A program made the position numbers and the translations under genes. A DNA stretch of 64,000 bases from Prochlorothrix hollandica PCC 9006 = CALU 1027 (lineage in GTDB: Bacteria > Cyanobacteriota > Cyanobacteriia > Prochlorotrichales > Prochlorotrichaceae), in the NCBI RefSeq assembly GCF_000332315.1, contig NZ_KB235941.1, positions 484,259 to 548,258 of the forward strand. Direction: 5' to 3'. Each line of letters opens with the position of its first letter. The stretch's first letter is position 1. This document shows, in pieces, positions 15,833 through 24,648 of the stretch. The notes beneath the pieces are model-generated. The model made no database searches. It saw only the letters and a list, made by a program, of their open reading frames with translations, and had not been told where the DNA came from.

Positions 15833-18727
15833 ATGGCGACTAGCAAAGAATTCCAGGAAAAATTAAAAGCAGGCGATTTCCTAGAAGCCTTTAAGCTTGC
15901 GCTCAGTGAAGTCGTCCACCTCAACATCACCACCACAGTCGTCACCGATGAGTCGCCGGTTGTCCCTGGGCAAGCCAATAAACATCGAATGCGCACGGTG
16001 ATTAACATTGTTGATGGCGACATTGAGACAGAAATCGCCAGTCGTTTCCTCAACAATGAACCCTATCGTGATGTGCGCCAGTTCCATACCCAGCAGGTTA
16101 TGGAAGGCCGCCAAACCATTCGTGACAACGTAGCCAGCATTCAAGCCCTGATCAAGCTCTGTTTAGAACTGGCAGGGGAGCCTGATCGCCTTGATGCAGC
16201 CCCCCCGTCACCGGCCCAACCCAGCCCTGAGGTTTGGTCTCCCACCATCCCCATCACCACACCGCCCGACAACGTTGTGAACATGGGTTCCAGCCCATTG
16301 CCAGACCAGCCCCTAACCCCCTTTAGGACTGATAGCGATTATGGGATGCCCGTGGGGATGCCCCTGGATCTAGGGGAACCAGACTTTTCCGATCGGGGTG
16401 AACCAGAGGTTGGGGAGGACAGTGGCATCGATGCCAGGGGTAGCGAGGACAGCGGAGCCAGTGATCTAGATCTGAATGGGGGCTTCCCTGGGGTAGACCC
16501 TAGTTTTGTGGATCCTGGTTTTGTGGATCCTGGTTTTGTTGATCCTGGTTTTGTGGATCCCTTAGATGAACCCCAGGTACCCCTTGATGATCTATTGGGA
16601 GAAACCTTAGATCCCTTTGATGTGGGCTTAGATCATGACCTGAGCCTGATCCCCAGCCCCGATCGCCTGCCGGAACCCCAGGCAGCGACCCTTGACAATC
16701 CCCTTGGCATTGAAAATCCCTTTGACGATGACGATCCCATTTCCGAACTGATCAAAGCGGCCCAAGCTGCGGTGCCCTCCGGCGTGGTGCCCCATGTGTC
16801 CGATCTCTACCAGCAAGAGACCGTAGACTTTGAGCCAGAACTCCAGGATTTGATTGTCACCGACATTAAACGCCAGGTGTTGCTCTCCTCGTCCCAAGAG
16901 GCGGTATCAGTGCCCTATATTGACAACCCCTTGGCCTATATTCAGGAAAAAGCCGCCCAACAAGCCGCCGCGATCGCTGCTCAATTCCCCGTTGATCCCG
17001 CCGCCCTAGAAGATTCCCTCCAGTGGGTCAACGAAGCCCTGGATCAGGACGCTGGAGTTGCTGCGGCCCAGCCTGGGGACGATCGCCCCGATCCGACGGA
17101 TCCCTTCTTTGCCACCGCCCAGCCCCTAGACATCGTTAACCGCGCCCTCGACCAAACCTTACCCCCCAACGCGGTCAGTTTTGCCCTCGCCGCCACTGCG
17201 ATCGCGACCAATTCCCTAGACTCCGATCGCCTGGATTTCATTGAAGATGATTTCGCCGATACTGGCATTGGCGACGAAACCGAAGATGATTTTGCCGATA
17301 CTGGCATTGGCGACGAAACCGATAGCGACGCAGCCGACTGGGGGATCCCGACGGGTCTCTCGGACATGGGTACCCCGGATTCTGGGGCTGCTGCCATGGG
17401 TGTCCTCGGTGAGTTTCAAATCCCCGAAGACTTGCTCGATCCCCTAGAGGACTTGGAACTAACAGATCCTGATTTTCCCGACTTCGGCACCCTGACCGAG
17501 GATTTGACCCACTCTACTGCTGAAGCACTTGAGGACGAGCTTGAGGATGAACTTGAGGATGAACTTGAGGATGAACTTGAGGACGATACTAACGACGCAC
17601 TTGAGTTTCTAGAGAAGGCGATCGGCGATCCTGAACCACCAGAACTGCCGAATAGTAACCGGTTGCCAGACAATCTAGTCTGGGATACTGTCGTCCCGGA
17701 CACTGCCTCGTCCATCCAGGAAACCATCACCGATCCCTGGGCTGACGATCCCCTCACCGAAGACCCAGAGGAGGATATTCTCTTAGCCTTTGATCAAGAT
17801 GATGAAATCTTAGATCTCGGCGAAGATGACATGGATCTGCTAGACCTGACAGCGGAGGAGGATGATGATGATGAAGATCCCTTTGCCATGGGTCTGTTGG
17901 AACCCGATCCCTCCCCAGAAACCTATGGCACCCCCACCGACGTGGAGGATGCCCTGGACTTCCTGGATATCAACACCATAGCCCTAGAATCCAACCCCCT
18001 AGAACCGAGTCTCGAAGACCTAGAGGGAGCAAACTTAGGGGCAGATCTGGGCGCTACTTCCTTAGATGATTTAGCGATCGACGCTGTAGAGGATTTACCC
18101 GATGGGTTGCCCCCCGTAGATCCCACCCCTGTCACATCACCCTCAGCGTCTCCAGTGGACGTGAGTCACCTCTCGGAAGTCCAACTGTTACCGGATCTAG
18201 GGGAAGAGTTGGATGGAGTAGAAGACTTTGATACTGGGCCGTGGGATGAAGCACCCGCTGGCACTCCCCTGGCTGAGGTCACCCTCGATCGAGATTTGGA
18301 TCGTTCAACGGTGGCTGATCTCGCCATCGACGCATCCCTAGAGGCCATTGATCAACCGGATAGCCTAGATGAACTAGATAGCCTAGATGAACTAGATAGC
18401 CTAGATGAACTAGATAGCCTGGATGAACTAGAGCCACGTGGATCCACCAACAATGGACCCTCCTTGGGTCCCGATACCACTGATCCCCTAGCCGACTTAT
18501 TTGGGGACACCAGCCCGGAAGACTTTGGCGATTTTGGCCAGTTGATCAGTGAAGATGACTTATTGATGGAGGAACTGAGTGCGGAGTCGGCAGAAAGTCC
18601 CGATCCCTTTAACCTGGATGATTTAGACAGCATGGACGAAGATGATCCCTTTGCCAGCCTAGAATTGGAGGAAGAGGACGATCAAAGCCCGCCCCCGCCC
18701 CCGCCCCCGCCCCGGCGATCGCTGTAA
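15833..18727 (+). CDS. Giant acidic low-complexity protein with N-terminal DGD domain (family member 2)
   Basis: 964 residues from the ATG at 15833, preceded by TTGGAGA (good Shine-Dalgarno); an upstream in-frame TTG at 15803 is less likely. Residues 1-125 repeat the domain of the preceding gene (HRMRTVINIVDGDIETEIAS, then FHTQQV). The remainder, more than 800 residues, is extremely rich in Asp, Glu, Pro, Ser and Leu, with tandem repeats VDPGF, ADTGIGDETEDDF, ELEDELEDELED and SLDELDSLDEL, and a terminal proline run (QSPPPPPPPPPRRSL). No transmembrane segment or catalytic motif is visible. It looks intrinsically disordered and highly negatively charged; a scaffold or condensate-forming role is speculation. 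Confidence 0.8.
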   Translation: MATSKEFQEKLKAGDFLEAFKLALSEVVHLNITTTVVTDESPVVPGQANKHRMRTVINIVDGDIETEIASRFLNNEPYRDVRQFHTQQVMEGRQTIRDNVASIQALIKLCLELAGEPDRLDAAPPSPAQPSPEVWSPTIPITTPPDNVVNMGSSPLPDQPLTPFRTDSDYGMPVGMPLDLGEPDFSDRGEPEVGEDSGIDARGSEDSGASDLDLNGGFPGVDPSFVDPGFVDPGFVDPGFVDPLDEPQVPLDDLLGETLDPFDVGLDHDLSLIPSPDRLPEPQAATLDNPLGIENPFDDDDPISELIKAAQAAVPSGVVPHVSDLYQQETVDFEPELQDLIVTDIKRQVLLSSSQEAVSVPYIDNPLAYIQEKAAQQAAAIAAQFPVDPAALEDSLQWVNEALDQDAGVAAAQPGDDRPDPTDPFFATAQPLDIVNRALDQTLPPNAVSFALAATAIATNSLDSDRLDFIEDDFADTGIGDETEDDFADTGIGDETDSDAADWGIPTGLSDMGTPDSGAAAMGVLGEFQIPEDLLDPLEDLELTDPDFPDFGTLTEDLTHSTAEALEDELEDELEDELEDELEDDTNDALEFLEKAIGDPEPPELPNSNRLPDNLVWDTVVPDTASSIQETITDPWADDPLTEDPEEDILLAFDQDDEILDLGEDDMDLLDLTAEEDDDDEDPFAMGLLEPDPSPETYGTPTDVEDALDFLDINTIALESNPLEPSLEDLEGANLGADLGATSLDDLAIDAVEDLPDGLPPVDPTPVTSPSASPVDVSHLSEVQLLPDLGEELDGVEDFDTGPWDEAPAGTPLAEVTLDRDLDRSTVADLAIDASLEAIDQPDSLDELDSLDELDSLDELDSLDELEPRGSTNNGPSLGPDTTDPLADLFGDTSPEDFGDFGQLISEDDLLMEELSAESAESPDPFNLDDLDSMDEDDPFASLELEEEDDQSPPPPPPPPRRSL

Positions 18728-18868
18728 ACTACATCGCTGTAAACTACATCGCTGTAAACTACATCAATGCTAGGGGCGAGGTTCCCTCACCCAACGCCAA
18801 GGTCAGGGCCGATCGCCCCCGTCCCCCCCCTTACCCTTACCCCCCCTTGCATCTGGAGTGCGTCATCC

Positions 18869-19684
18869 ATGGCTCCCGTCCCTAGCCCTAAAACCCCAAC
18901 GACCCCTATTTCCCAGGACTCCAGATCTCGCCCCGTCGAAGTAATGGGATCCAGCAATGGCAATGGCCAAGGTGAATCCCTAACCGTGGTGCCCCCCGCA
19001 ACCGTCTCCGCCAGCGCAGCCACCTCTTTAGACGCTGTCAATCAGTCCAAAGATGTTAAGGGGCAGTTTAATGAATTTATCCAGTCCCTGGGGGATGTCC
19101 TAGCAGACTTCACAGCCCTGGAAGTGAGTACCATGGTGGTCTCCAATATTTCCGGGGACAAGTTCAATCCCCTGGGCGCTTACCGCTTGCTCTATGGTTT
19201 AGGGATAACAACAGCAACAACTTCCCCAGGTCAACAGACGGCCACTCTGATGAATATGCCCCCAGAATTGCAAGTGGCCTACCACAAGCTCTATAAGCAG
19301 TTACTGGAGAATTACCACCTCTGTTTTCCCGACGATCGTCGGGGAAAAAAAGAACTACCCCACCCCGATCGGGAGTTTGAGCAGGTGCAGAAACTGCTGA
19401 AAGATAGTTTATTTTTGCGATCGCTGCGCAAACTCTCCGAACAAAAACTAGCCTTAGATGGCGGTGACATCAAAAGCGCCAGCAGCCAGGATTTAATCTA
19501 CGCCCAAACGGTGATGCAGTTGGATGGGGATGTCATTAACCGCTACCACCAAGATTTATTGGAAGATAAAGAACTGCGGGAGTTTGTCCTGAGCATCCAT
19601 AACCAAGCCGTGGAAGCCGGGGAGCGACAGTGGCGGGGGTTGATCAACTTCATGGTCGATCTGCTCAAGTCCTTTATTAAATAA
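18869..19684 (+). CDS. Uncharacterised protein, DGD-motif family member 3
   Basis: 271 residues from the ATG at 18869 (CTGGAG upstream); an in-frame ATG at 18767 would add 34 proline-rich residues with no family look. The first 60 residues are Pro/Ser/Thr-rich. Then a helical body FNEFIQSLGDVLADFTALEV, GDKFNPLGAYRLLYGLG and QLLENYHLCFPDDRRGKKE. Near the C-terminus VMQLDGDVINRYHQDLLED is followed by H 23 residues after GD (SIHNQAVEAG) and a final helix INFMVDLLKSF. The spacing matches the other cluster members. No known family recognised. Spacer from gene 2 is 141 bp with a threefold TCGCTGTAAACTACA repeat. Confidence 0.75.
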   Translation: MAPVPSPKTPTTPISQDSRSRPVEVMGSSNGNGQGESLTVVPPATVSASAATSLDAVNQSKDVKGQFNEFIQSLGDVLADFTALEVSTMVVSNISGDKFNPLGAYRLLYGLGITTATTSPGQQTATLMNMPPELQVAYHKLYKQLLENYHLCFPDDRRGKKELPHPDREFEQVQKLLKDSLFLRSLRKLSEQKLALDGGDIKSASSQDLIYAQTVMQLDGDVINRYHQDLLEDKELREFVLSIHNQAVEAGERQWRGLINFMVDLLKSFIK

Positions 19685-19727
19685 CGATCGGGCACATCGA
19701 GGTGCCCAGCCAATGGCTACCAACGTA

Positions 19728-19797
19728 TGGGCAAGAGAGTGGGGCGCGGACTGCTCCACTCTTCTGTTAATCTTGTCCCGCTGTAGGCGGAAACCCA
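19728..19797 (+). repeat. Family 2 palindromic element copy
   Basis: GAGTGGGGCGCGGACTGCTCCACTC then TTCTGTTAATCTTGTCCCGC and GGCGGAAACCC: the conserved right half with a palindrome that has diverged (CGCGGACTGC loop). Sits between DGD-family genes 3 and 4. Confidence 0.75.
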
Positions 19798-19818
19798 AAT
19801 AACTGATGGCAGATTTCC

Positions 19819-20604
19819 ATGGATGGCCTGGACCATAGCCTTGATGCCAGCCGTACCCTCTTGGATTGTATTACCCACAATGGCGGCATCTTCACCTTTC
19901 ACCTCACCGAATCCCGCCTCTTAGGGATTTTTCAACAACGGGATCAGGGGCAAACCCTGAGTATTCCCAAAACGCTGCGCCAAACCCTCCAAAAAGCGGC
20001 CCTCTGGGATCTGCCCCTAGACCCAGAATCCGACAGCGATACAAGGTCTGAAAGCGACCAGAATAATTCCCAGACGAATCTACCGTCGCCGATCGCCGGC
20101 TCAGGGTCGGCCCCGATCGCCCGTGCCTCGGTCTCCACAACACCGGTTTTGACCTTGCAGTCTGGTCTAACCTTTGTGACCGAATACCAAGGGGAATTAG
20201 TCTTAGAAAGCACGATCGGCCTGGATGGCGATGTTCTCTATCGGGTTAAGCGGGATCTGTTGCGCCATGAACAGGCTTTGGCAGTGACCGCTGCCCACAA
20301 CTGGCTCGTGGATCAACTGATGGCCAGTTTGCGATCGCAGATGGTCGTCCCCGAAGCCCTGACCTGGGTCATTGTCTTGATCCCCACCGGTCTCAGCCTC
20401 TCCATGGCCCTAGCCCAGGGAGACATAGAAACCCTGATCGTTCCCCTGGGCACCTCAGCCCTCTCCCCCTGGCTCAAAGATCGCCTCCACCTCTGCCTGC
20501 AACAAATCGCCCCCCGTCTCCGTTCCTGGGTCTTAGCCCAGGTCATGTCCCCCAGTCCGCCGGTGAAATGGCTGGCCGATCGTGTCATGGATCGCTTTCA
20601 GTAA
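19819..20604 (+). CDS. Uncharacterised protein, DGD-motif family member 4
   Basis: 261 residues, ATG start. N-terminal half: LDCITHNGGIFTFHLTESRL, IFQQRDQGQTLSIPKTLRQT, then a Ser/Asn-rich variable linker (about residues 70-105). Then LTFVTEYQGELVLESTIGLD GDVLYRVKRDLLRHEQ with H 22 residues after GD (AAHNWLVDQL), the same arrangement as the three preceding genes. A hydrophobic stretch ALTWVIVLIPTGLSLSMALA is amphiphilic rather than a clear membrane span. The last 60 residues (LKDRLHLCLQQIAPRLRSWV) are helical. No named family recognised; last gene of the cluster. Confidence 0.75.
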   Translation: MDGLDHSLDASRTLLDCITHNGGIFTFHLTESRLLGIFQQRDQGQTLSIPKTLRQTLQKAALWDLPLDPESDSDTRSESDQNNSQTNLPSPIAGSGSAPIARASVSTTPVLTLQSGLTFVTEYQGELVLESTIGLDGDVLYRVKRDLLRHEQALAVTAAHNWLVDQLMASLRSQMVVPEALTWVIVLIPTGLSLSMALAQGDIETLIVPLGTSALSPWLKDRLHLCLQQIAPRLRSWVLAQVMSPSPPVKWLADRVMDRFQ

Positions 20605-20948
20605 GTTGACGGCTCCCATCCCCCGATGCAGTGTAACGTTCGGTTAACCCACCCCAGGGGAGATAGCATAAGGGATCTACCTGTGATAGGGTGAGTATTT
20701 GGAAAGCGCGACTGGTGCTAAACGTTGCAATGATTCCCTGAAGTGGGCAACCAACTAAAGTGCGCAACTAATAAAGTGCGCAACTAACCGCAGTGCGCAA
20801 CTAACCGACCTTTGTGTAGCACCCTTTCCCTCCTGTTCCCCGGAACACCCATAACCCAACGGATGCTGATCTAGCCTCAGGATAATTAGTCCCCAGGACT
20901 CTCCGTTGTGGTCGATAACCCTAAGCATTTGAACAACTGAATTTATAT
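20605..20948. other. Intergenic, short tandem repeat AAGTGCGCAACTA
   Basis: No gene seen. Contains three to four copies of a 16-17 bp unit around GTGCGCAACTAA (about 20757-20807) and otherwise unremarkable sequence. The 3' AT-richer part (AATTTATAT before 20949) is the likely leader of the DUF4327 gene. Confidence 0.6.
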
Positions 20949-21170
20949 ATGGCCACTAAACAGATTCTTCACCCTATGGTGAAACTCCAGCGTCATGTGC
21001 GCTCCCTTGTGGAATCTGACATCTTGAAACCCACCGACGGCCTTTGGAAAATTGCCTTCCTCTACGGAGATGAATGGCAACACTGGCGCAAAGAGTTGGA
21101 AGAGTTTGAATTTAAAATGCAGGATCCCGTCAGCGACTTATTGCGAGTTGAGGTGTGGGAAGAAGATTAA
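20949..21170 (+). CDS. DUF4327 small cyanobacterial protein
   Basis: 73 residues. HPMVKLQRHVRSLVESDILK, then WKIAFLYGDEWQHWRKELEE and a C-terminal MQDPVSDLLRVEVWEED match what I know of the DUF4327 family, a short helical protein restricted to cyanobacteria, of unknown function. Length is normal for the family. No clear Shine-Dalgarno. Not obviously linked to the neighbouring DGD cluster, from which 344 bp separate it. Confidence 0.8.
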   Translation: MATKQILHPMVKLQRHVRSLVESDILKPTDGLWKIAFLYGDEWQHWRKELEEFEFKMQDPVSDLLRVEVWEED

Positions 21171-21180
21171 GAGGGGTATC

Positions 21181-21255
21181 AACTTAAGCCGGGACAGTGG
21201 GGCGCGGAGCGCCCCACTGTCCCGTTAATCTTGTTCCGCTTTAAGGGGGAACCCC
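21181..21255 (+). repeat. Family 2 palindromic element, best-preserved copy
   Basis: AACTTAAGCCGGGACAGTGG then GGCGC-GGA-GCGCC palindrome and CCACTGTCCCGTTAATCTTG, TTCCGCTTTAAGGGGG. The central palindrome CGGGACAGTGGGGCGC / GCGCCCCACTGTCCCG is perfect around a GGA loop; outer ends CTTAAGC..GGGACA and TTGT(C/T)CCGCTTTAAG are inverted. It begins 10 bp after the DUF4327 stop, so may act as its terminator hairpin. Confidence 0.85.
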
Positions 21256-21493
21256 TAAGAGGATGGTTGGAAATATAGGTTAGATCCATCAAAGTCTTGA
21301 AATCTCCCTGCATTCCCCTGAAAAACAGTGGAGAATGCCCCTCTTTATAACCTGGCTCACGATAACCTGACTCACGATAACCTGGCTCACGGTTACCCCT
21401 GCCCTAGGACATTGAGGCGAGATCCGAACCATGGACCCATCTGGATTTCCAACTATCTTCCCCAGAGCTTGCTCCCAATCTCCTGCCGCTATA

Positions 21494-21592
21494 TAGCAGT
21501 CCTAAATGGGTCGTGTGGTGTGCCCCCGGAGAGCGCACACCATACAAAGGGTTTCAGCCGTTGAGATCCTTACAACTGATTTAGAATTGCTG
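21494..21592 (+). mobile_element. Family 1 MITE, copy 3 (99 bp, TA-flanked)
   Basis: TAGCAGTCCTAAATGGGTCG ... TTTAGAATTGCTG, TA on both flanks. The hairpin loop region is rearranged (CCCCCGGAGAGCGCAC), partly symmetric. Confidence 0.88.
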
Positions 21593-21805
21593 TATTTGCC
21601 GTCTCTGTCGCCACAACAGCACGTGCGATCGATCTGGTTGACTGACAAAAAATTCTGCCTTGGGCGCGGAAACCATGGCCCTACCGGGTTTTGGTTGGTG
21701 TAGGGTTTAGGAAACTTGACCCTGCCTATACCCCAAGTTGCCCTAATCCCCTAGCCCTTAGGGGATTCAGATCCTGATGACCACCTTGCACCCTTGCCTA
21801 GCCCC

Positions 21806-23230
21806 ATGACTGGATCCCCTGCCCCTGACTTCCGCATAGAAACCGACTCCATGGGCGATCGCCAGATTCCCGCCCACACCTACTACGGCATCCAAACCCT
21901 CCGCGCCCTGGAAAACTTTCCCATTAGTGGCCTTAAGCCCCTGCCCACCTACGTGGATGCCTGTGTCTTGATTAAAAAGGCCACAGCCTTGGTCAATGGC
22001 GAACTGGGCTGTATTCCCCAAGATATCAGCGCCGCCATTGTCGAAGCCGCCGATGAAGTGTTGCAAGGACAGTGGCGGGATCAGTTCGTGGTCGATGTCT
22101 ACCAAGCGGGAGCCGGAACCTCCCACCACATGAATGTCAACGAGGTGCTGGCCAACCGAGCCTTGGAGATCCTAGGGGCTGAAAAAGGCCAATATCAACG
22201 GCTTAGCCCCAACGATCATGTCAATTATGGCCAGTCCACCAACGATGTCATTCCCACGGCCATTCGCATTGGCGGACTCCTGGCTCTGCACCACAGTCTT
22301 GATCCGGCCCTAGAGGGGGCGATCGCCATCCTGGAGCAAAAAGCTGAGGAGTTCCAGGATGTCATCAAGTCCGGGCGTACCCACTTGCAAGATGCCGTTC
22401 CGGTGCGATTGGGGGAAAACTTCCGAGCTTGGCGCTATATTTTGCAGGATCACCAACGACGGATCCACAGCGCCGCTGCTGATCTCTATGCCTTAGGGCT
22501 GGGGGGCAGTGCCGCCGGTACGGGTCTCAACACCCATCCCCACTATGCCCAGCGGGTGGCCAGTGTCCTGGCGGAACTGACGGGGCAACCCCTAACCCCC
22601 GCACCCCACCCCATGGCGGCAATGCAAACCATGGCTCCCTTTGTGGCGGTTTCCGGGAGCTTGCGCAACCTGGCCCAGGATTTGGTCAAAATTTCCCATG
22701 ATTTGCGCCTCATGGACTCCGGACCCAAGACCGGGTTTAAGGAAATTCAACTACCCCCGGTGCAACCCGGTTCTTCGATCATGCCGGGGAAATATAACCC
22801 GGTTATGGCAGAAATGACCTCTATGGTCTGTTTTCAAGTGATGGGCTATGACAGTGCCATTGCCCTAGCCGCCCAGGCGGGCCAGTTGGAACTGAATGTG
22901 ATGATGCCCCTCATTGCCTATGACTTAATCCACAGCATTGAAATTCTCGGCCATACCCTGGGGGCGTTGGCTAACCGTTGTCTGGGGGGTATTACGGCCA
23001 ACCGCGATCGCTGCTTGGCCTATGCAGAAGGCAGCCTAGCCCTGGTCACAGCCCTCAATCCCCACATGGGTTACCTCAATGCCGCCGCCGTGGCCAAGGA
23101 GTCCCTAACGACGGGCAAATCCCTGCGGCAAATTGTCCTCGATCAGGGCTTGATGACCCCAGCGGAATTGGCCCAGGTTCTCGATCTCGAAGCCATGTCC
23201 CAACTCCAGGGCACCCCCCCCACCCCCTAG
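21806..23230 (+). CDS. aspA: Aspartate ammonia-lyase (class II fumarase/aspartase superfamily)
   Basis: About 474 residues. Opening RIETDSMGDRQIPAHTYYGI and QTLRALENFPISG are typical of aspartase rather than fumarase. Superfamily regions: GAGTSHHMNVNEVLANRA, NYGQSTNDVIPTA, GRTHLQDAVPVRLG and the catalytic loop GSSIMPGKYNPV, which has Tyr where Val is usual. It deaminates L-aspartate to fumarate and ammonia. ATG at 21806 is preferred over a TTG at 21794. Fumarase C activity cannot be fully excluded. Upstream lies a repeat segment (GACTGACAAAAAATTCTGCC, about 21636) shared with 15393. Confidence 0.88.
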   Translation: MTGSPAPDFRIETDSMGDRQIPAHTYYGIQTLRALENFPISGLKPLPTYVDACVLIKKATALVNGELGCIPQDISAAIVEAADEVLQGQWRDQFVVDVYQAGAGTSHHMNVNEVLANRALEILGAEKGQYQRLSPNDHVNYGQSTNDVIPTAIRIGGLLALHHSLDPALEGAIAILEQKAEEFQDVIKSGRTHLQDAVPVRLGENFRAWRYILQDHQRRIHSAAADLYALGLGGSAAGTGLNTHPHYAQRVASVLAELTGQPLTPAPHPMAAMQTMAPFVAVSGSLRNLAQDLVKISHDLRLMDSGPKTGFKEIQLPPVQPGSSIMPGKYNPVMAEMTSMVCFQVMGYDSAIALAAQAGQLELNVMMPLIAYDLIHSIEILGHTLGALANRCLGGITANRDRCLAYAEGSLALVTALNPHMGYLNAAAVAKESLTTGKSLRQIVLDQGLMTPAELAQVLDLEAMSQLQGTPPTP

Positions 23231-23326
23231 GGCGACCCTAAAGCCATGCCCCGCGATCTACGGTTAGACGATAAACTAATGACAGGAACCTAATCCTGTA
23301 CCCAATCCTGAGAGAACCAAGCTTTT

Positions 23327-23935
23327 ATGATTCCCATCGTTGTTGAAGAGTCCGGTCGGGGAGAACGCGCCTTTGATATTTACTCCCGACTGCTGCGGGA
23401 GCGGATTATCTTTTTAGGTCAGCCCGTGGACTCGGATGTGGCTAATCTAATTGTGGCCCAGATGCTCTTTCTGGAGGCAGATGATCCGGACAAGGATATT
23501 TACCTCTACATCAATTCGCCGGGGGGATCGGTGAGCGCAGGTCTGGGGATTTTTGACACCATGAACCATATTTCCCCAGATGTGGCGACGGTTTGTCTTG
23601 GTTTAGCCGCCAGCATGGGAGCCTTTTTGCTAGCCGCTGGCACCGCCGGCAAGCGCACCAGCCTGCCCCACTCCCGCATCATGATTCACCAGCCCATTGG
23701 CGGTGCCCAGGGTCAGGCCACTGATATTGAAATCCAGGCCCAGGAAATTCTCTATACCCGTAGCCGCCTCAACCAAATCCTAGCGGACAATACGGGTCAG
23801 TCCTTAGCCCGCATTGAAGAGGACACCGATCGCGACTTCTTCATGTCCGCCGCCGAAGCCCAAACCTATGGTCTCATTGATGAGGTCATTAACCGCAAAC
23901 CCTCCAGCAGTCGGCCCCTAGCGGCTGGAATCTAG
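23327..23935 (+). CDS. clpP: ATP-dependent Clp protease proteolytic subunit
   Basis: 202 residues. Serine-protease triad: nucleophile Ser in [12 protein letters not shown] (about residue 99), His in [11 protein letters not shown] (about 124) and the downstream Asp in the [11 protein letters not shown] region. Oligomerises into a tetradecameric chamber fed by ClpC/ClpX. Cyanobacteria have several clpP paralogues; the number (P1-P3) cannot be assigned by sight. ATG at 23327 with GAGAG 12-16 nt upstream. Gene is preceded by aspA (96 bp). Confidence 0.95.
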   Translation: MIPIVVEESGRGERAFDIYSRLLRERIIFLGQPVDSDVANLIVAQMLFLEADDPDKDIYLYINSPGGSVSAGLGIFDTMNHISPDVATVCLGLAASMGAFLLAAGTAGKRTSLPHSRIMIHQPIGGAQGQATDIEIQAQEILYTRSRLNQILADNTGQSLARIEEDTDRDFFMSAAEAQTYGLIDEVINRKPSSSRPLAAGI

Positions 23936-23948
23936 GATCTTAACCCCT

Positions 23949-24284
23949 GGGACAGAACCGAGCATTGTTCAACAATTCGATATCTTCTTCACCAATCCCC
24001 ACACCCTTAACCAGGTCAATGGTGATGCGGTGGCCTGGGGAATGTTAGATCTCAACGATCGCGATCTCCTCTATGGTCAATTTGCCCAAGAACTGGTGCA
24101 ACTGTCCAGCAGTCGATCGATTTTTTTTGGCCGTGCCCAGGGAGAGTTCATTGGGGTTTCCTGTTGAGAGGAAATGGTGGACACGATCGAACAGCAGCAA
24201 CACCTCCATGGTTTGGGCTGTGACTTTGCCCAAGGCTATTGGTTTAACCCGCCCCTCTCACTAGCCCAGACGGAGGATGACTGA
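23949..24284 (+). pseudogene. Remnant of a Cache-sensor / EAL-domain signalling protein
   Basis: One frame reads QQFDIFFTNPHTLNQVNGDA, then VAWGMLDLNDRDLLYGQFAQ and IFFGRAQGEFIG, resembling the Cache sensor of cyanobacterial membrane kinases and cyclases. It stops at 24165-24167 and continues in the same frame with HLHGLGCDFAQGYWFNPPLS, the unmistakable C-terminal end of an EAL (c-di-GMP phosphodiesterase) domain, stop at 24282. Everything between (TM, PAS/GGDEF, most of EAL) is missing and no start codon is evident. A decayed, internally deleted gene. Confidence 0.75.
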
Positions 24285-24332
24285 CAGGTGGCGATCAGTC
24301 CCCAGGGACAACCCAGCCTTGCCAATACAGCA

Positions 24333-24640
24333 ATCCTCGATCGAGATTGGTAGCGAACGAGTTTAAAGGGTTGCAGTTATTTCAGGCTGAAACGATCAAT
24401 CTTCGTTAAAGACCTGGTGCGGTTACGTTCGTAATAACGACTTCAGTCGTTCCCTTCCAGGAAGCTATGGACCTGAGCGACTGAAGTCGCTACTACAAAC
24501 CTGAGCGACTGAAGTCGCTACTACAAACCAGAGCGACTGAAGTCGCTACTACAAACTAGAGCCTGGAGTTAACGAGTTTAAAGGGTTTCAGCTATTTCAG
24601 GCTGAAACGATCAATCTTCGTTAAAGACCTGGGACGGTTA
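24333..24640 (+). repeat. Family 5 dispersed repeat with three GAGCGACTGAAGTCGCTACTACAAAC units
   Basis: Opposite-orientation copy of 11951-12165, extended by a 26-bp tandem (GAGCGACTGAAGTCGCTACT plus ACAAAC, three times, about 24475-24556) and by a second partial copy of its left part (AACGAGTTTAAAGGGTTTCA to AAAGACCTGG, 24571-24640). The unit core AGCGACTGAAGTCGCT is a perfect palindrome. Ends just before the convergent ABC gene stop. Confidence 0.85.
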
Positions 24641-24648
24641 CTCAAAAT

